A stretch of 39,906 nucleotides of DNA from Puniceicoccaceae bacterium (lineage in GTDB: Bacteria; Verrucomicrobiota; Verrucomicrobiia; Opitutales; Coraliomargaritaceae). Where the stretch lies: NCBI GenBank assembly GCA_007692545.1, contig REBV01000129.1:1-39906 (forward strand), given 5' to 3'. Shown piece after piece: positions 1 to 12,219 of this stretch (position 1 is its first letter; the number at the start of each line of letters is the position of its first letter). Made by a program: the position numbers and the translations under genes. Under the pieces are notes generated by a model. The model worked only from the letters and a program-made list of their open reading frames with translations. It ran no database searches and was not told the DNA's origin.

Positions 1-31
1 GATACGAGATACGGGATACGGGATACGAGAT
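1..31. repeat. Heptamer tandem repeat GATACGA/GATACGG, 4 full units, possibly continuing left of the window
   Basis: Direct reading: GATACGA GATACGG GATACGG GATACGA GAT at positions 1-31. Confidence 0.85.
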
Positions 32-66
32 GCTGAGCGAAGCGAGTCGGGGCGGGTGTCGGGCGG

Positions 67-1068
67 TTAGCTTGCTGCTGGTGTTTCTGTTGGTTGAGGG
101 GGTGGGGTGTGGACCGGCTCTGCTGGTTTTTGTCTGGTTTCCTCTGGGTCGGATTGATCGAAGAGTTTGTCGATGAGTTGTTCGCGGCAGAAGGTTTGGA
201 GGCGCAGGATAAGGCCCTCTTGCCCGCTTTGCAGGAGGTGAATCAGGAGCATGAGAACAATGCTGATAAAGAGGGCGACGAAGGTGGAGTTGAAGGCTAC
301 GCCGAGTGCGCTGGTGACGCCGGCGATGTCGCCCTGGATGGCCTCGTCGGCGCGCTGGAGGGCGACACCGATACCGCGTACGGTCCCGATGAATCCGATC
401 GACGGAATAGCCCAGACGAGATAGCGGAGCATGGAAAGTTCGCTTTCCTGCTGTTCCGAGGCGACTTCGAGTCGGCCCATAATGGTTTCAGTGGCTTCGG
501 GCACGCTCCCGGTGATATGGTAGCGCTCGAGCCCGCGGGCCATGACATAGGGAAGGATTTTATCGCGGAGCTCAGGGCTTTGGCTTTTGAGCTCAACTTC
601 TTTGGAGAGTGCTCGGGCTCTTTCGCGGGAGATACTGCGGGCACCCTGGAGGAGGTCGACTTCGGGGGCATTTTGAAGTCCTTCACTTTCGGGTGCGAAA
701 CGTCCGAGTGTACTCACCTCCTGCTTGAGCAAGATAAATTTGTAGACAAGGATCATGGTGCCCCAGAGGAAGAGGGAAAAGCAGATCTGTTGCTCATAGT
801 CTTTCAGGACTATGTAGAAATTGGACCATGCAGTGCCAGCATCGACTCCGTAGCTGCTGGCGAGTGCGGCCTGATTGGCACCTGGGCGGATCAAGATAGC
901 GTAGATTGCAGCGACGAAAATGAAGGAAGCAAGGAGACCGAGGGTGAAAATAAGGCCTTTGACCGAAAAAAGACCGCGTTCTGGATTTCTTAAACTCATG
1001 ATTTGCTCTGGACTGAAAGAGGGTTCGGTGTGATAGTATCCTGTGTATTGCAATTTCTGCAAGGGCAC
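67..1068 (-). CDS. MotA/TolQ/ExbB proton channel family protein
   Basis: Hydrophobic segments; the C-terminal core SIGFIGTVRGIGVAL...DIAGVTSALGVAFNSTFVALFISIVLMLL is typical of the MotA/TolQ/ExbB family. Confidence 0.88.
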   Translation of the reverse strand: MPLQKLQYTGYYHTEPSFSPEQIMSLRNPERGLFSVKGLIFTLGLLASFIFVAAIYAILIRPGANQAALASSYGVDAGTAWSNFYIVLKDYEQQICFSLFLWGTMILVYKFILLKQEVSTLGRFAPESEGLQNAPEVDLLQGARSISRERARALSKEVELKSQSPELRDKILPYVMARGLERYHITGSVPEATETIMGRLEVASEQQESELSMLRYLVWAIPSIGFIGTVRGIGVALQRADEAIQGDIAGVTSALGVAFNSTFVALFISIVLMLLIHLLQSGQEGLILRLQTFCREQLIDKLFDQSDPEETRQKPAEPVHTPPPQPTETPAAS

Positions 1069-1082
1069 TTATTCATCAGTAT

Positions 1083-1625
1083 ATGCTAAAAATTCTAACT
1101 ACGTCTCTACTGCTTTTCGCTCTCCTGCTATCGACGGGCTGTGAAAACAACCCGAATCGGGGCCGTGATATTGGCATGATAACAGGCGCCATTCTGGGCG
1201 GGGTTGCCGGCTCTCAAATGGGTGACGGTGCTGATATTAACATTTTGGCCGGGGCTGCAATCGGCGGTGCCTTGGGTGGTCTGGCGGGCAATGAGATCGA
1301 CAAGCGCCAAGAGGCCCTGGCGGCGGCGGAGGCACAGCGTCAATATGAATATGAGCAGGAAGTCCGGCAGCAGGAAAAGCTGGAGCAGGAAATCAAATCT
1401 TTGGAGGAGCAGCGGGTGCGTGACGAGATTGCCCGGCGGGCAACGGCGGACGACGTGCGGGCGGCCGAACGCGAGGCGGCACGGGTCGAGACCGCTTTAG
1501 CCGAAAAGAAGAAGGCTTACGAAGAGTCGCAGGAGCGGGCACGGCGTATTCAGGAAGCGCAGGAACGGATCGCCAAGGCGCAGCAAGAGCTTGCAGAACT
1601 TGAGCGGCGGGAAAACGGGCAATAG
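1083..1625 (+). CDS. Glycine-zipper outer-membrane lipoprotein with C-terminal coiled coil
   Basis: Lipobox LLSTGC; glycine-zipper GAILGGVAGSQMGDGADINILAGAAIGGALGGLAGNEID; Glu/Arg/Ala-rich coiled-coil tail. Confidence 0.8.
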   Translation: MLKILTTSLLLFALLLSTGCENNPNRGRDIGMITGAILGGVAGSQMGDGADINILAGAAIGGALGGLAGNEIDKRQEALAAAEAQRQYEYEQEVRQQEKLEQEIKSLEEQRVRDEIARRATADDVRAAEREAARVETALAEKKKAYEESQERARRIQEAQERIAKAQQELAELERRENGQ

Positions 1626-1665
1626 CTATCTTGGAGCTATCTTGTCGGCTCTGCTGTTCGAACAC

Positions 1666-1713
1666 TTTGGTGAGCTAGTTAAACCGTTCACCAAATCCGG
1701 GCGCTCGCGAGCG
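1666..1713. terminator. Palindromes between convergent genes, possible bidirectional terminator
   Basis: TTTGGTGA (1666-1673) pairs with TCACCAAA (1688-1695); perfect 12-bp palindrome CGCTCGCGAGCG at 1702-1713; lies between convergent CDSs. Confidence 0.4.
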
Positions 1714-1726
1714 AGCACGCCACATT

Positions 1727-3607
1727 TTACCAGCGGTAGGTGAACCCTGCTGAGTATTGATCGCCGCGGCCGGGGGTGCCGGGGACGTTTTGGAAGTCGT
1801 CCTTCCAGGCATTATCAATGGCGAAGAATATTTCGAGCCCGGCTGCCTGTTTGGGATAAACACTCAGGCCAAGATTAGTGAAGAAAGCCGAGTTACTACC
1901 TTCGCGGAGTTCGTTGTCTTCGTTGTTACGCCATTCATTGTCGATCCGGAGCTCGATGATTTCATTGGGCCGCCAGATGGCCCCCAGCGTGATTCGGTGC
2001 TTGGCGTAGTTGAGGGCGTAGAAGCTGGCATCGATGGCAGCATCGCCGTAGTCCTCGTCTTTTTTCAGGTAAGTGTAGCTGGCGATGGCTTCAATCTGGT
2101 GCCAGCGGCGGGTGCCGATGATTTCGAAGCCGAGTGTTTCGATGTCTACATTGCTAGCACTGCGGGCGTTGGTGTTTGCCGAACTGAAAGTCCAATCAGC
2201 CAGATCGTCATCCCAGCGGTAGAATAATGCAGCCTCCAGGCTCCAATCCGGGCGGGTTAGTTTAGCCCCCAGTTCGAGGTTTTGGCTGATTTCGCGGCCA
2301 AGATCCGGATTGCTGGCAAATAAACCGACTTCGGGTCCGCCGATAGCCGTGTAGCCGACGACTTGGCTGGTTTGGGTGTAGGCCAGGTAGATTTTTTCGC
2401 TTTTACTTGCTGCGCTCTGGCGGAACCAGACCAAATCAAAGAGCGGGGAGATTTTGGAGTGGTCGCGGTTGGTATCGTCGAAAGTGGCACCCGCTTGAAA
2501 AATAATCTGTTCTGTCTCGTTCAGCAGAAAGGTGTATTCTGGCAACAGGGTCAGTTTGTAGTAAGTCCGGGAGGTGAAGGAATTTTCCAGTGTGGTGGAT
2601 TCGATCTCGTCGGCGGTCAGTTGCGAAGCGTAGTTTAGGGCGAATGCCTGGTCGAAGCGGTGCCGTCCGGAGAGGGAAATGGCGTGAGCATTGGTCTCGT
2701 GGACAAAGGCCTTGTTGGGCGCAAATCGGTTAAAAACGTAATGGTCGGAATGACGGCGGGTATAGGCGGTGGCTTCCCAGTGACTGTCGTCTGCATAGCT
2801 CTGTTGGTGATTTAACATAAACAGGCGGGTTTTCAGATTTTCCGTCTCGTTGGAACCAAAGGGAGCGGCATAGAGTTCGGGCCAGCCAAAGAATTTCGAT
2901 TGGTAGCCGGCAAAGATGTCTGTTTGTGAATTGGGGCCGACGAATTGGAGGCGTCCGTTACTCCGGGCAAAGTCATGGTCGCCGTAGCGAATGGTGCCGT
3001 CGCTTTCCGAGCGGGAGAACTCAGCCTCGGCACCCCAGCTCCAGTCGCCGGATGGGCCGATTGGCCCAACCATACCTTGGTGAACGCGCTGGAAGTTGAG
3101 ATTATGGTCGCCAATGCCGGCGGTGAGGCTGCCGCCTTGGGTAATCTGGCTCCAGCCATAGCTGATGGTGCCGACTGTGCTGTTGAAGCCGTAGAGTGCA
3201 TTTTCTGTGGCAGTGAGCACTTGGGGGCGGGTCAACATTTCCGGGGCGATCGGGAGTTCGGCGAAATAGTGGCCTGTTTGTGGGTCAATTAAAGTGGCGC
3301 TGCCGACACGAAAGCCTGTGCTCTCAAAAATGCCTCCGCGAATCGTGACATCGCCTTGGGCTTCAGCCATGTTTCGTGACTGTAAGTCGATACGAGGTTC
3401 GAACTCCAGGTTGGAAACAGGCGACTCGTAGGTGGCCACCGGCCGGATGTTGGCGGTTTGTTGGCCGTCGATGTAAAGTGTTGGCAGGCTCTGCGCACTC
3501 TCGGACATGGCCAGAAGAGGCAGCACGAAAAGGCTGGAAAATAGGAGAGGGTGGGTGTTACGTTGGATCATCCAACAGGGAGGTAAAGCCTGCTCAGAAA
3601 AATTCAA
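1727..3607 (-). CDS. TonB-dependent receptor-like outer-membrane beta-barrel; start may be 3571 (MIQRNTHPLL...)
   Basis: Signal-peptide-like N-terminus, short plug-like region (GDVTIRGGIFESTGFRVGSATLIDPQTGHYFAELP), many amphipathic beta strands, terminal aromatic residue (FTYRW). Confidence 0.72.
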   Translation of the reverse strand: MNFSEQALPPCWMIQRNTHPLLFSSLFVLPLLAMSESAQSLPTLYIDGQQTANIRPVATYESPVSNLEFEPRIDLQSRNMAEAQGDVTIRGGIFESTGFRVGSATLIDPQTGHYFAELPIAPEMLTRPQVLTATENALYGFNSTVGTISYGWSQITQGGSLTAGIGDHNLNFQRVHQGMVGPIGPSGDWSWGAEAEFSRSESDGTIRYGDHDFARSNGRLQFVGPNSQTDIFAGYQSKFFGWPELYAAPFGSNETENLKTRLFMLNHQQSYADDSHWEATAYTRRHSDHYVFNRFAPNKAFVHETNAHAISLSGRHRFDQAFALNYASQLTADEIESTTLENSFTSRTYYKLTLLPEYTFLLNETEQIIFQAGATFDDTNRDHSKISPLFDLVWFRQSAASKSEKIYLAYTQTSQVVGYTAIGGPEVGLFASNPDLGREISQNLELGAKLTRPDWSLEAALFYRWDDDLADWTFSSANTNARSASNVDIETLGFEIIGTRRWHQIEAIASYTYLKKDEDYGDAAIDASFYALNYAKHRITLGAIWRPNEIIELRIDNEWRNNEDNELREGSNSAFFTNLGLSVYPKQAAGLEIFFAIDNAWKDDFQNVPGTPGRGDQYSAGFTYRW

Positions 3608-3707
3608 GTGTTAATTAAAATAAAAACATACTTAACATTTAAAATTTCCTTTTTTAGTTGGCAGACCTGTTTAAGCCCTTCATTGCACTAGCTCATTTTA
3701 TTATTTC

Positions 3708-3971
3708 ATGGAATTACTAAACCTAGGCTTCGCTATTCTCCTGATCAAAATTGCCATCTGCATTTTGCCGGGTGTCGCTGGCATATTTCTGCTGGCAAGC
3801 TCGGAGGATAAAAAACGCGAGATGCGCAATTTTGCTTGTAACAAATTATTCGGGGTGTCCAACGCGATACCTTATCCGAAATTTGCTCTCTTTACCACAG
3901 TGTTTGGCTCGTGCTTGCTTTTGCTATCTTTGACGGGCACCTGGTTCCTTTTATTAAGAGGGTTGATTTAG
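3708..3971 (+). CDS. Small two-TM membrane protein
   Basis: 87-aa ORF with two hydrophobic segments flanking a charged loop; not shadowed by a longer ORF except for an 18-nt 3' overlap with ppk. Confidence 0.5.
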   Translation: MELLNLGFAILLIKIAICILPGVAGIFLLASSEDKKREMRNFACNKLFGVSNAIPYPKFALFTTVFGSCLLLLSLTGTWFLLLRGLI

Positions 3972-6122
3972 CAGTTTGGCATCGATTGTAGCCTTTGGGA
4001 TAGGCTCTCGCTTGCCATCTTCTTCCAACTCTTTCATCTGAGCATCGCGCTTGGCCTCGGCTTGTTTCACAAAAAAGCTTTGGGCACTGACCGAATAAGT
4101 TCCTTTTTTTGGTGTTACACTATTGTAAGCACCATTGGCCCGTAGCAGTCTGGCATGCTGGGTATCTTTGAGGTAGGTTTCCAGTATGGCCATGACACGT
4201 TCGCGGTGCTCCGGTTCTTCGATCGGAAAGACGGCTTCGATTCTGCGGTAAAAATTGCGCGGCATCCAGTCTGCGCTGCCCGCGAAGATGTGTGGCTGGT
4301 TGCTGCTACTGTTTTCGAAGTAAAAGATACGGCTGTGCTCGAGGTAGCGACCCAGGATGCTGCGGACGCGGATATTTTCACTCACTCCTTTTACGTTTGG
4401 GACGAGGTTGCAAATGCCCCGGATAATGAGATCGATTTTGACCCCAGCCTGTGATGCCCGGTAGAGATTATCAATCGTTTCCTGGTCGACCAGGCTATTG
4501 GTTTGGACGATGATCCGGGCTTGTTTGCCTGCTCGTGCGTTGCGTGTTTCTGCCCGGATATATTTTTGAATATTACTGTGAAGGGTGAAGGGAGCGACGA
4601 GTAGTTTTTTGAAGCTCGGAGTCAGGGCAAATCCGGTCAAGGTGTTAAAAAGACCAGCGACCTCCTGGGTGATAGCTTCCCGCGTAGTGAAGAAGCTTAG
4701 GTCGGTGTAGAGGCGGGCGGTTTTTGGGTTGTAGTTGCCGGTGCCCAAGTGGACATAGCGTCGAAGCGTGGATCCTTCGCGGCGTACGACCATGCATGAT
4801 TTGCAATGAGTCTTGAGTCCGACGAGGCCGTAGACTACGTGGACGCCGACATCTTCAAGCTGGCGCGCCCACTGGATGTTGTTGGCTTCATCAAAGCGTG
4901 CCTTGATCTCAACCAGCACGGTGACCTGCTTCCCCCGGCGGGAGGCCTCCATCAGGGCTTTTATGATCGGCGAGTCTCCGGAGGTGCGGTAGAGCGTTTG
5001 TTTGATAGCAAAAACATTTGGATCCGTCGCGGCTTGATTGAGGAAATCGACAAAAGGCTGAAAACTATCAAAGGGGTGGTGGAGCAGGATATCTTTTGCG
5101 GCAATCACATCGAAGATTCGCTCGGTATTCTCCAATTCTTTGGGGTGAAAGGGGGTATGATGGGGGAATTTGAGGTCGGGCCGCTCGATGAGATCGTAGG
5201 CGCTCATCAGGCGGAAGAGGTTGAGTGGGCCGTCGATCGTATAGACATTATCCGGCGTGAGGTGAATGGCATCAAGTAACTCCTGCAGCAGTGCGGGGTC
5301 AGCCCCTTTAGCGATTTCCAGGCGCACAGCGGCACCTTTCTGCATGTTCATGAGTTCCTCTTCGATTTTGCGCAGAAGATTTTCAACTTCTTCCTCATCG
5401 ATGTAGAGATCGCTATTACGCGTGATACGGAAGGGCACGGCGGAACTCACCCGGTAGCCCGGGAAGAGTCGGGCGATAAAGCGCTGCACAATATCACTCA
5501 AAAAGATATAAACATCCGGCTTACCCCGGCGTGCTACGCCGACTTTTATGATTCGTGGCAGTACGCGTGGAATGGGGATAATCGCCATCAGACTTTCGAT
5601 AATCCGCGTCTCCGGATCATCGATCGAGGCTAGAATGTAGAGTGCCTTATTTGCCAGCTGAGGAAAGGGATGTGCCGGATCGATTGCCAGAGGCGTTAAG
5701 ACCGGAAAAATTTGTTCCTCAAAATAGGTCTCGACCCATTTTTTCTCATTTCGGGTGAGTGCATCATAGCCGCAGAAGTGAACATTGGATTCTTTTAGCC
5801 CGGGGACGATTTTTTGGTCCCAACAATCGTAGGTGTCGGCGACCAGTCGTTTACAGACACTTTGAATGCGCCGCAGCAGTTCTTTTGGCCCGAGACCATC
5901 CGGGCCGCGTTCGATTCGGCCTGATTTTACTTGTTGCAGTACACCGGCGACACGAATCTCAAAAAACTCATCCAGGTTCGAGCTGACGAAGGCGAGGAAC
6001 TTCATGCGCTCGAGTACAGGGTATTCCTCCGACTCGGCTTGCTCCAGAACCCGTCGATTAAAGGCCAGCCAGCTGAGTTCACGGTTAAAGTAAGGGAATC
6101 GCGGCGTATTAATTTTGGTCAT
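3954..6122 (-). CDS. ppk1: Polyphosphate kinase 1 (likely start at MTKINTPRF)
   Basis: [63 protein letters not shown] and LVGLKTHCK are PPK1 signatures. Confidence 0.95.
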   Translation of the reverse strand: MTKINTPRFPYFNRELSWLAFNRRVLEQAESEEYPVLERMKFLAFVSSNLDEFFEIRVAGVLQQVKSGRIERGPDGLGPKELLRRIQSVCKRLVADTYDCWDQKIVPGLKESNVHFCGYDALTRNEKKWVETYFEEQIFPVLTPLAIDPAHPFPQLANKALYILASIDDPETRIIESLMAIIPIPRVLPRIIKVGVARRGKPDVYIFLSDIVQRFIARLFPGYRVSSAVPFRITRNSDLYIDEEEVENLLRKIEEELMNMQKGAAVRLEIAKGADPALLQELLDAIHLTPDNVYTIDGPLNLFRLMSAYDLIERPDLKFPHHTPFHPKELENTERIFDVIAAKDILLHHPFDSFQPFVDFLNQAATDPNVFAIKQTLYRTSGDSPIIKALMEASRRGKQVTVLVEIKARFDEANNIQWARQLEDVGVHVVYGLVGLKTHCKSCMVVRREGSTLRRYVHLGTGNYNPKTARLYTDLSFFTTREAITQEVAGLFNTLTGFALTPSFKKLLVAPFTLHSNIQKYIRAETRNARAGKQARIIVQTNSLVDQETIDNLYRASQAGVKIDLIIRGICNLVPNVKGVSENIRVRSILGRYLEHSRIFYFENSSSNQPHIFAGSADWMPRNFYRRIEAVFPIEEPEHRERVMAILETYLKDTQHARLLRANGAYNSVTPKKGTYSVSAQSFFVKQAEAKRDAQMKELEEDGKREPIPKATIDAKLLNQPS

Positions 6123-6323
6123 GTGGCAGGAATCTATGGCAAATGGGAAAATTAATCTTGTGATGCTCGGGCGGTTTAGGCAAGAGGTTGCCTTAGGAAT
6201 AGGCATTATTTAACATTTCTGCTGCTTTTATTAGCGATTTGATGGATTCAAAGAATATAGTGCTAGAGTGTTGCATTCACCGAAAAAGTCGCTGAGAATT
6301 ACATCATAACCAAACAAAATACT

Positions 6324-6545
6324 ATGAAATCATTCAACTCCACCGTAATTCTAATCGCAGCGTTATTTATCATGGGCTGCGCCACAAATAAAACGGCATC
6401 CACTTCGGAGGAGGCAGCTCCTACTGCTGGAGATTCTAGTAGTGAGCGCCCCACAGGTACAAGAACTGCCTATGACGGAGCTACCGGCCCAAGTTTGCTG
6501 ATGGAGCGTTATCGCTCGGGCGAGATTCCAGGTCTGCACGACTAG
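6324..6545 (+). CDS. Small lipoprotein
   Basis: Signal peptide with lipobox FIMGCATNK; immediately upstream of the phosphatase gene. Confidence 0.6.
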   Translation: MKSFNSTVILIAALFIMGCATNKTASTSEEAAPTAGDSSSERPTGTRTAYDGATGPSLLMERYRSGEIPGLHD

Positions 6546-6554
6546 GTTCTTCGC

Positions 6555-7976
6555 GTGCAAAGTAAAACGAAGTCAAAGCGTCGCGAATTTCTCAAACTCA
6601 CTGGTCTAGCAGGCGCTGCCTCGCTTTTACCCGCGGGTTACGTGCAGGCTTCAGCGGGGCGTAGTGCACTTGCCTCGAAGGGGCAAGCGAAGAATATTAT
6701 TTTTCTGGTGGTCGATGGGCTGAGCCACGGGACACTCGGCTTGGCCAACCAGTGGAAACTGCGCCAACACCAGACCTCGCTGCATTGGTTGCAATTACTG
6801 GAGCGCCCAGACTTAAACCGCAGTCTACAGGATACGGCTTCGGCTGATTCGCCGGTTACAGATTCTGCGGCGGCGGCGACTGCCTGGGCTGCCGGGCAGC
6901 GAGTGTTGAACGGCGCGCTTAATTACGATGTGCAGGGTCAAGCCCTCAAGCCAATCCTGAGTTATGCCAAAGAGGCGGGGAAGCGAACAGGGCTGGTCTC
7001 GACCTGCCGAATTACGCATGCGACGCCGGCTGGCTTTGCTACCAACGCTAAAAATCGCTGGATGGAGGATTTGATTGCCCGCCAGTATCTTGAGCGCGGG
7101 GTCGACGTTCTACTCGGGGGCGGGACGCGTCATTTTACTCAGGAGCAAGAAGATGGCTCGGTGGTGGATTATTTGGCGCGGTTTCAGGAGCAGGGTTATG
7201 CGCTGGCCACAGATCGGGAGTCGCTCAAAGCAGCCGCTCATAACGAGCGTTTGCTCGGTTTGTTCTCACAGAGCCACGTACCCTTTGCATTGGATCGGAA
7301 AAATGACCAATCCTACGCGAAGACTCCTGGATTGGCCGAGATGTTTGAAGCTTCGCTGACATCGTTGAGCGGAGCTGAAAACGGCTTTTTCCTGCAGGTC
7401 GAAGCTGGGCGCGTAGATCATGCAGGACATGCCAACGATGCAGGTGCGATCTTGCATGAGTATCTGGAGTTTGATGACTGTATTCCCATCGCGCTCGATT
7501 ATATAGAAAAGCATCCGGATACATTGCTTATCGTGACGACGGATCACGGGACTGGTGGTTGTCAGTTGGATGGGCAGGGTGAGAGCTACCTCGGGAGCGG
7601 GCCTGCTCTCGACCGGATCAATAGGCTCAAATACAGCTTCGAATGGCTGGAAACCCGTTTCCGTGCGACTGGCCAGTTCAATGCTTCGGATGTGACGCTG
7701 GCGACGGGGATTCAGCCGACTGCGGAGCAAGCAGCCATTGTGCAAAAAGGGCTCGACGATGGGATGATGTATTTGAGCATTGCTTTAATTGAAGCCTTCG
7801 GTCGACAGCTGAATGAATTGACCGCAGTTGGTTGGAGCTCTTCCGAGCACACGGCGGAGTGCGCCGACTTGTTTGCTTTTGGCCCGGGTGCTCATAGAGT
7901 GCCTGGCTATATGAAAAACAGTGAGCTGTTTGGGATTATGATGCAGGCCATGGGTATTTTGCCGGTTGGGAAATAG
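6555..7976 (+). CDS. Alkaline phosphatase family protein with Tat signal (GTG start)
   Basis: [20 protein letters not shown] twin-arginine signal; [45 protein letters not shown] and SSEHTAEC motifs of alkaline phosphatases. Confidence 0.9.
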   Translation: MQSKTKSKRREFLKLTGLAGAASLLPAGYVQASAGRSALASKGQAKNIIFLVVDGLSHGTLGLANQWKLRQHQTSLHWLQLLERPDLNRSLQDTASADSPVTDSAAAATAWAAGQRVLNGALNYDVQGQALKPILSYAKEAGKRTGLVSTCRITHATPAGFATNAKNRWMEDLIARQYLERGVDVLLGGGTRHFTQEQEDGSVVDYLARFQEQGYALATDRESLKAAAHNERLLGLFSQSHVPFALDRKNDQSYAKTPGLAEMFEASLTSLSGAENGFFLQVEAGRVDHAGHANDAGAILHEYLEFDDCIPIALDYIEKHPDTLLIVTTDHGTGGCQLDGQGESYLGSGPALDRINRLKYSFEWLETRFRATGQFNASDVTLATGIQPTAEQAAIVQKGLDDGMMYLSIALIEAFGRQLNELTAVGWSSSEHTAECADLFAFGPGAHRVPGYMKNSELFGIMMQAMGILPVGK

Positions 7977-8025
7977 GGACTTGCCACGCGGGCACTGTAG
8001 TCTCACTACTGTCTCAATAAGACCT

Positions 8026-8517
8026 ATGGATGCCACCGATACCAAAAACAGCAAAAATATGCAGGAAACCTTTAAGGATTTTTTATCCAGTAAGGGTTTA
8101 CGCGTGACGAATCAACGCCTGGCAATTTTCGATGCTGCTTTTGATCATCCGGATCATTTTACGGCAGAGGATCTTTTGGAGCGTGCCCGTGAAATTGATG
8201 ATTCTGTATCCCGGGCCACGGTCTATCGCGCACTGCCGATTTTGACTGAGAGCGGCTTAATTCGTGAGGTGGATGTGGGGCGTGATTACAAGTTTTACAT
8301 GGCGAATCGCAATGTGACGACTTTTCAGGCGCAGGTTATTTGCTTGGACTGCGATAAAATTTTCGAAATCGATGCACCCTTTATGGAGTGGTATGGTAAA
8401 ACGGTGGCGGACAAGCTCTCGCTCAAGGTCGAGAGCCAGCGCCTGCAGGTGACGGCGCACTGCAGCGAGCTGCAATCAAGCGGGCTTTGCAAGCGTGGCG
8501 GTAAGCGAAATTCGTAG
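8026..8517 (+). CDS. Fur/Zur/PerR-family transcriptional regulator
   Basis: [64 protein letters not shown] winged helix; [14 protein letters not shown]. Confidence 0.9.
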   Translation: MDATDTKNSKNMQETFKDFLSSKGLRVTNQRLAIFDAAFDHPDHFTAEDLLERAREIDDSVSRATVYRALPILTESGLIREVDVGRDYKFYMANRNVTTFQAQVICLDCDKIFEIDAPFMEWYGKTVADKLSLKVESQRLQVTAHCSELQSSGLCKRGGKRNS

Positions 8518-8533
8518 CCGGGCGCAGTAAAAT

Positions 8534-8986
8534 CTACTGAATCGGCTCGAAACGCACTCCGATTAGGTTGAAGTCCGCCAGTGTGCCTGTTTCCAGCGTA
8601 GCGTCCCGGGGCGGATTGATCATCCGGCCTTCTACGATAATCGGCAGCTCGCGTGGGTGGTAGCCAGGCGCTGAAAGTCGGGCCGTGTAGGGGCCGTCCG
8701 GGATGTCTTGCAGCGGCATCAGATTACGGCCGATTTGCAGATTCTCAAAAGTGTAAACGACTCCACCCTCCGGCGCGACCAGTTCGATCATGGCCCCTGG
8801 TCCGCTTCTTCCATGCTGATTGAACTCAATGCTCATTTCATTGGCATAGCGCACCCCCACGTGGACCACTCCAGGCGACCGTTCTGTGGCCTGAGGGCCG
8901 AGTGCCATAAACAGGCTGCCGACGATGCCCGTCAGCACCAGCAGTAGCACGACGACCCAGCGGCCTCTTATTTCGAGTGTTTCCAT
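8534..8986 (-). CDS. Membrane-anchored hypothetical protein with predicted beta-sandwich (carboxypeptidase-regulatory-like) region
   Basis: Single N-terminal TM helix then DIPDGPYTARLSAPGYHPRELPIIV-like segment; fills the gap between fur and aspS. Confidence 0.6.
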   Translation of the reverse strand: METLEIRGRWVVVLLLVLTGIVGSLFMALGPQATERSPGVVHVGVRYANEMSIEFNQHGRSGPGAMIELVAPEGGVVYTFENLQIGRNLMPLQDIPDGPYTARLSAPGYHPRELPIIVEGRMINPPRDATLETGTLADFNLIGVRFEPIQ

Positions 8987-9096
8987 AATAGCAAAGGTTT
9001 GCGTGCATCATCGCCAATAGATTGGGCCTTGGCAAACTTGTATCTCACAATTTCGTGCTTGTTTCGAGGGGGCAAGGTGTTTTCATCCCGCACCTT

Positions 9097-10884
<1,788 letters not shown>

Positions 10885-10984
10885 CCCCCCCTAAAAACGG
10901 TTTGGCGGTGCTCGACGCTTCCGTCTCAAAGCCGAGCTTTTGATTTGCATGAAGCGGGATTCTCGTTTGGCTCGCACACTTAAT

Positions 10985-12157
10985 ATGGCAAACACGACAC
11001 GCACAGGACTCATCGCATTTGAAGATGGCACGGTTTTTCGGGGCCGCGCCTTTGGCGCCGAAGCCACCAGCGTGGGGGAGGCCTGCTTCAACACCAGCAT
11101 GACGGGTTATCAGGAGATTTTGACGGACCCTTCGTATTATTCGCAAATCGTCACGATGACGGCCGTGCAGATCGGGAATTATGGGATCAGCCCGGACGAT
11201 ATGGAGTCAAACGGACCCAAGGTAAAGGGTTTTGTTGTGCGAGAAATCAGCCCCGTGGCCAGTAACTGGCGCAGTCACCAATCGGTGCAGGACTATCTGG
11301 CTGCCGCTGGCATTCCGGGGCTCGAAGGGGTCGATACCCGTGCCATCACGAAAAAGCTTCGCGTCTCGGGCGCACTCAATGCCTGTATCAGCACGGAGGC
11401 GATTTCTGAGGAAGCGGCCATCGAAAAAGCGCGTGCTTTCGGCGGTTTGATCGGTGTCGATTTTGTAAAAGAAGTGACGGCTAAAGCAGCCTACCCATGG
11501 GATCCGGAAATGAAGCAGTCGACCCCGTTCACGGTCGAAGGCACGCACCTGCTGCGTGAAGATACCTCGAAGCACAAACGCTATAAGGTAGCGGCCATCG
11601 ATTTCGGAGCGAAGTTTTCGATCTACCGGAAGCTGCAACACCATGGATTTGATGTTCATGTTTTCCCTGCCAATGTCAGCGCCGACGAGATCAAAGCATT
11701 CAATCCCCACGGAGTCTTTCTCTCGAATGGGCCCGGTGACCCTGGAGCAGTCGGGTATGCCCACGCCACGGTCAAAGAATTAATCGAACAGTATCCGACT
11801 TTTGGAATCTGCCTGGGGCATCAGATTATTACTCACGCTATCGGCGCGCAAACCTTTAAGCTCAGGTTTGGGCATCGGGGCGGCAACCAACCGGTGAAAA
11901 ACCTGGAGACCGGCAAAGTCTCCATCACCTCGCAGAATCACGGCTTCGCCTCGACCCGCGAGGAACTCGAAAAGGCCGGAGCCATCGTCACCGAAATCAA
12001 CTTAAACGACCAAACGGTGGAAGGCCTGCGGCTGAAGGATAAGCCAGTATTTTCGGTGCAGTATCATCCCGAGGCCGCCCCCGGCCCGAATGATGCGGAT
12101 CCACTCTTTGTTGATTTTTATAACATGGTGGCCAAGCACCATGATGGTGCCGGATAA
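10985..12157 (+). CDS. carA: Carbamoyl-phosphate synthase small subunit
   Basis: [69 protein letters not shown]. Confidence 0.97.
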   Translation: MANTTRTGLIAFEDGTVFRGRAFGAEATSVGEACFNTSMTGYQEILTDPSYYSQIVTMTAVQIGNYGISPDDMESNGPKVKGFVVREISPVASNWRSHQSVQDYLAAAGIPGLEGVDTRAITKKLRVSGALNACISTEAISEEAAIEKARAFGGLIGVDFVKEVTAKAAYPWDPEMKQSTPFTVEGTHLLREDTSKHKRYKVAAIDFGAKFSIYRKLQHHGFDVHVFPANVSADEIKAFNPHGVFLSNGPGDPGAVGYAHATVKELIEQYPTFGICLGHQIITHAIGAQTFKLRFGHRGGNQPVKNLETGKVSITSQNHGFASTREELEKAGAIVTEINLNDQTVEGLRLKDKPVFSVQYHPEAAPGPNDADPLFVDFYNMVAKHHDGAG

Positions 12158-12165
12158 TTTTTTTT
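12136..12165 (+). terminator. Possible intrinsic terminator overlapping the carA 3' end
   Basis: GCACCA-TGA-TGGTGC stem at 12136-12150 and a T-run ending around 12165; the T-run is offset from the stem. Confidence 0.4.
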
Positions 12166-12219
12166 ATCCTTTACGGCCTGAGGCTTGCGCTCACTTTGTT
12201 TGTAGCACCCTCCATTTCT

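Noticed and set aside
94-993. 299-aa plus-strand ORF opposite the ExbB-like gene
   Set aside because: Antisense shadow of a motif-supported membrane protein; translation is acidic and motif-free.
3608-3707. Possible cobalamin riboswitch upstream of the receptor gene
   Set aside because: The spacer is short, AT-rich and lacks a recognisable B12-box; nothing supports B12 specificity.
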